Below, piece after piece: positions 62,421-64,000 of a DNA stretch of 64,000 nt. The notes beneath the pieces are model-generated. The model was not told where the DNA came from and searched no databases. It saw nothing but the letters and a program-made list of their open reading frames with translations. Source of the DNA: Styela clava (Eukaryota; Chordata; Ascidiacea; Stolidobranchia; Styelidae); NCBI RefSeq assembly GCF_964204865.1, contig NC_135257.1, positions 1,736,001 to 1,800,000 of the forward strand, in the 5' to 3' direction. Numbering within the stretch: the first letter of the stretch is position 1; each line of letters opens with the position of its first letter. The translations under genes were made by a program, and so were the position numbers.

Positions 62421-63746
62421 CTAGGCGTAGCCTCTTCGCTGAGAACGCTGTAAAAAAATTGAAAAATATTTAATTGTAATTGCTAAGAAATGTGAACTTA
62501 TGTAAAAGTGAATAGCCTATACTTAGCACAATGACGATTTTTAATATGTCATCAGGATAATTTTAGTTCGCTATTGAAATAAATTCCAAATTAGAAATTC
62601 GCGTTACACAAATGTCACGCCGTGTTAAATCTATGATATAGACAAACCTTAACAAAACATTCATTTGACAGGGTTACATATGGAAGGACTCAGTGATAAC
62701 GTACCTTTCTGCAATAATGAATGACGACTGCAACACATACGATCAAAATCAAAAATGTGAGAACCATTGCTAAGATGAACCACCACGGAACACCTGATAA
62801 TACAACGGAAATTTTAACTATAGTTTTTGCAGCCAATTCTGCAGCACTCACATACTTTATTGTACGAAAGTAAAATTCAAAGTTTTATTCAATTCCCATA
62901 TATATAATTTGGCATTGTAGGGAAAATGGGTGAAACCTATTACCACATTAGAGATAATATAAAAATTGTTGTTCGTGGCGAATTCTACTTAGGAAAGGAT
63001 TTAACTATCTTCAATGGTTGGGCATTATATTCGGATTGTTCGAATAACATTACTTGGATTAATACTTTGTTTATAATAGTATGAAGTTTTAAATGGATAT
63101 ATATTTAAATTGTGACAAAATAAAACACGAATGTATTCAATATATGAAATATTAAAGTATAGAAATTTCCAAATAACTTACCCTTGGGAAATGGCCCAGA
63201 TCCCATCGTTGAAGTTATGATGTGACTGGTTGGAATCGATGAAGAAAGTATAGTTGATTCAGTACTTCTTCCCGTCGTCGATTCAGGAGGAATTGTGGAA
63301 TTAAATGTGATGGTAGTTGTGGCATTTGTGGTTTCGATTGTTGTCGTCACGTCAGGGGTAGTTACGATTGATTTAGATGTGGATGCGGTAGTATTCACAT
63401 GGATTGTTTCTGTTTGGATGGTCGACGTGTAATCTGTTGTGGTAGGGTTTTCTGTCGGCGTTGTCGAAAGTTCTGGTGCAGTGGGAAATTCTGTTGTTGA
63501 AACTCCGGGGATTGTCATAGTGGTTGAATATTGTTCAAGTGTTGTGGAATCGAAGTGGGTTTGTGTTGTAGATATACCTGTGGTGGGTGATGTTGACTCA
63601 ACGGTAGTTGTCACACTACTGGTCTTGAATTGGTTGGTGTATGCTGCGCCCATTCCCGCTGAGTTTCCCGGAGATAAGGAAAACGAATAAGAAGTATCGG
63701 GGGATAATCCATTGAGTGTATATAAATTTCCAGTAACTCTATCACG
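62421..63746 (-). CDS. Paralogous FN3/mucin receptor, 3' part
   Basis: Exon 63182-63746 enters in phase 0 with the second half of an FN3 domain (LYTLNGLSPDTSYSFSLSPG, then NSAGMGAAYTNQFKT). It continues into about 140 residues rich in Thr/Ser with Pro, a mucin-like stalk with many N-x-T/S sites. Exon 62705-62793 is the transmembrane helix (WWFILAMVLTFLILIVCVAV, then HYCRK). It has the same entry and exit phases as the transmembrane exon of the neighbouring CCPW receptor. The next acceptor, at 62448-62449, gives RSQRRGYA and a stop in phase 0, a very short tail. The 5' exons, including the first half of the FN3 domain, lie beyond 64000. Confidence 0.75.
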
Positions 63747-64000
63747 CTGAAATAGCAAGGCAGCACTTGAAATACAAATTTCGATTAGCTTTACAAACAT
63801 ATTTATATATATACAACTTATAATAGACTTTGAAAATAGACTTATATTAGAATTATAACAGACTTATGATAGACTTTGAAGAGAACAGAGTACACTCTTC
63901 AGTGTTAACTAAGTTAAAAACAAATAAAGTATTTTTAGCGCGGGGAAGTTACTAATGGTTGTGATCTTTTATTGACATTCATTCATATTCTTGACATGGA
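63747..64000. other. Intron of the paralogous receptor
   Basis: Upstream intron leading out of the window; no exon recognised. Confidence 0.45.

Noticed and set aside
1..64000. CRISPR arrays, tRNA or rRNA genes
   Set aside because: The tandem repeat is a minisatellite without spacers, and I recognised no tRNA or rRNA sequence. A covariance-model scan would be needed to exclude small RNAs.

Overview
This is a 64 kb stretch of an AT-rich animal nuclear genome. The genes are split by spliceosomal introns with GT/AG borders, and five of them encode conserved animal proteins: RWDD4, PDCD5, ATRAID, a divergent histone H2B and RAB23. Intron sizes, the ATRAID/RAB23 orthologues and the abundance of hAT elements fit an invertebrate, possibly a deuterostome such as a tunicate. 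The species cannot be fixed from sequence alone, and I found no bacterial, organellar or viral genes.

Layout. 1-3,050: two arrays of one 72-bp minisatellite in opposite orientation, with small hAT-type elements between them. 3,165-7,272 (+): RWDD4, 7 exons. 7,273-16,500: mostly non-coding, with a foldback element, several hAT/MITE copies and a 5'-truncated LINE reverse-transcriptase C-terminus. 16,519-16,890 (+): PDCD5, uninterrupted. 17,642-20,225 (+): ATRAID, 6 exons. 20,514-21,435: hAT MITE. 24,390-28,598: a dead autonomous hAT transposon with an 8-bp target duplication, itself split by a second hAT element with its own 8-bp duplication. 30,157-35,841 (-): RAB23, 6 exons ending in a prenylation motif. 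38,060-38,875: transposase relic cut by a MITE. 40,042-40,419 (+): histone H2B variant. 41,151-42,950: a snap-back hairpin and a decayed RNase-H-bearing LINE.

43,949-52,887 (-): the most interesting gene. I can assemble 15 exons whose splice phases all agree into a receptor of about 1,022 residues. It has a signal peptide, two fibronectin type III (FN3) domains each split by an intron, beta-rich unrecognised domains, an EGF-like domain, two duplicated Ser/Thr-rich mucin exons, one transmembrane exon, and a single 233-codon cytoplasmic exon with five copies of a Cys-Cys-Pro-Trp motif that I do not recognise from any family. One in-frame TGA lies in exon 9. 58,297-63,746 (-): the 3' part of a paralogous receptor (FN3/mucin exon, transmembrane exon with identical splice phases) plus a tandem duplication of candidate cytoplasmic-tail exons, one copy open and one decayed and split by a 1.35 kb hAT element. 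So the right third of the window looks like a local cluster of single-pass FN3/EGF/mucin receptors that differ in their tails. Cell adhesion, recognition or signalling is a reasonable inference but is not shown.

Mobile DNA. At least seven hAT-type elements have terminal inverted repeats beginning CAG and 8-bp target duplications that can be read directly. They account for much of the non-coding sequence and most of the short ORFs outside the genes.
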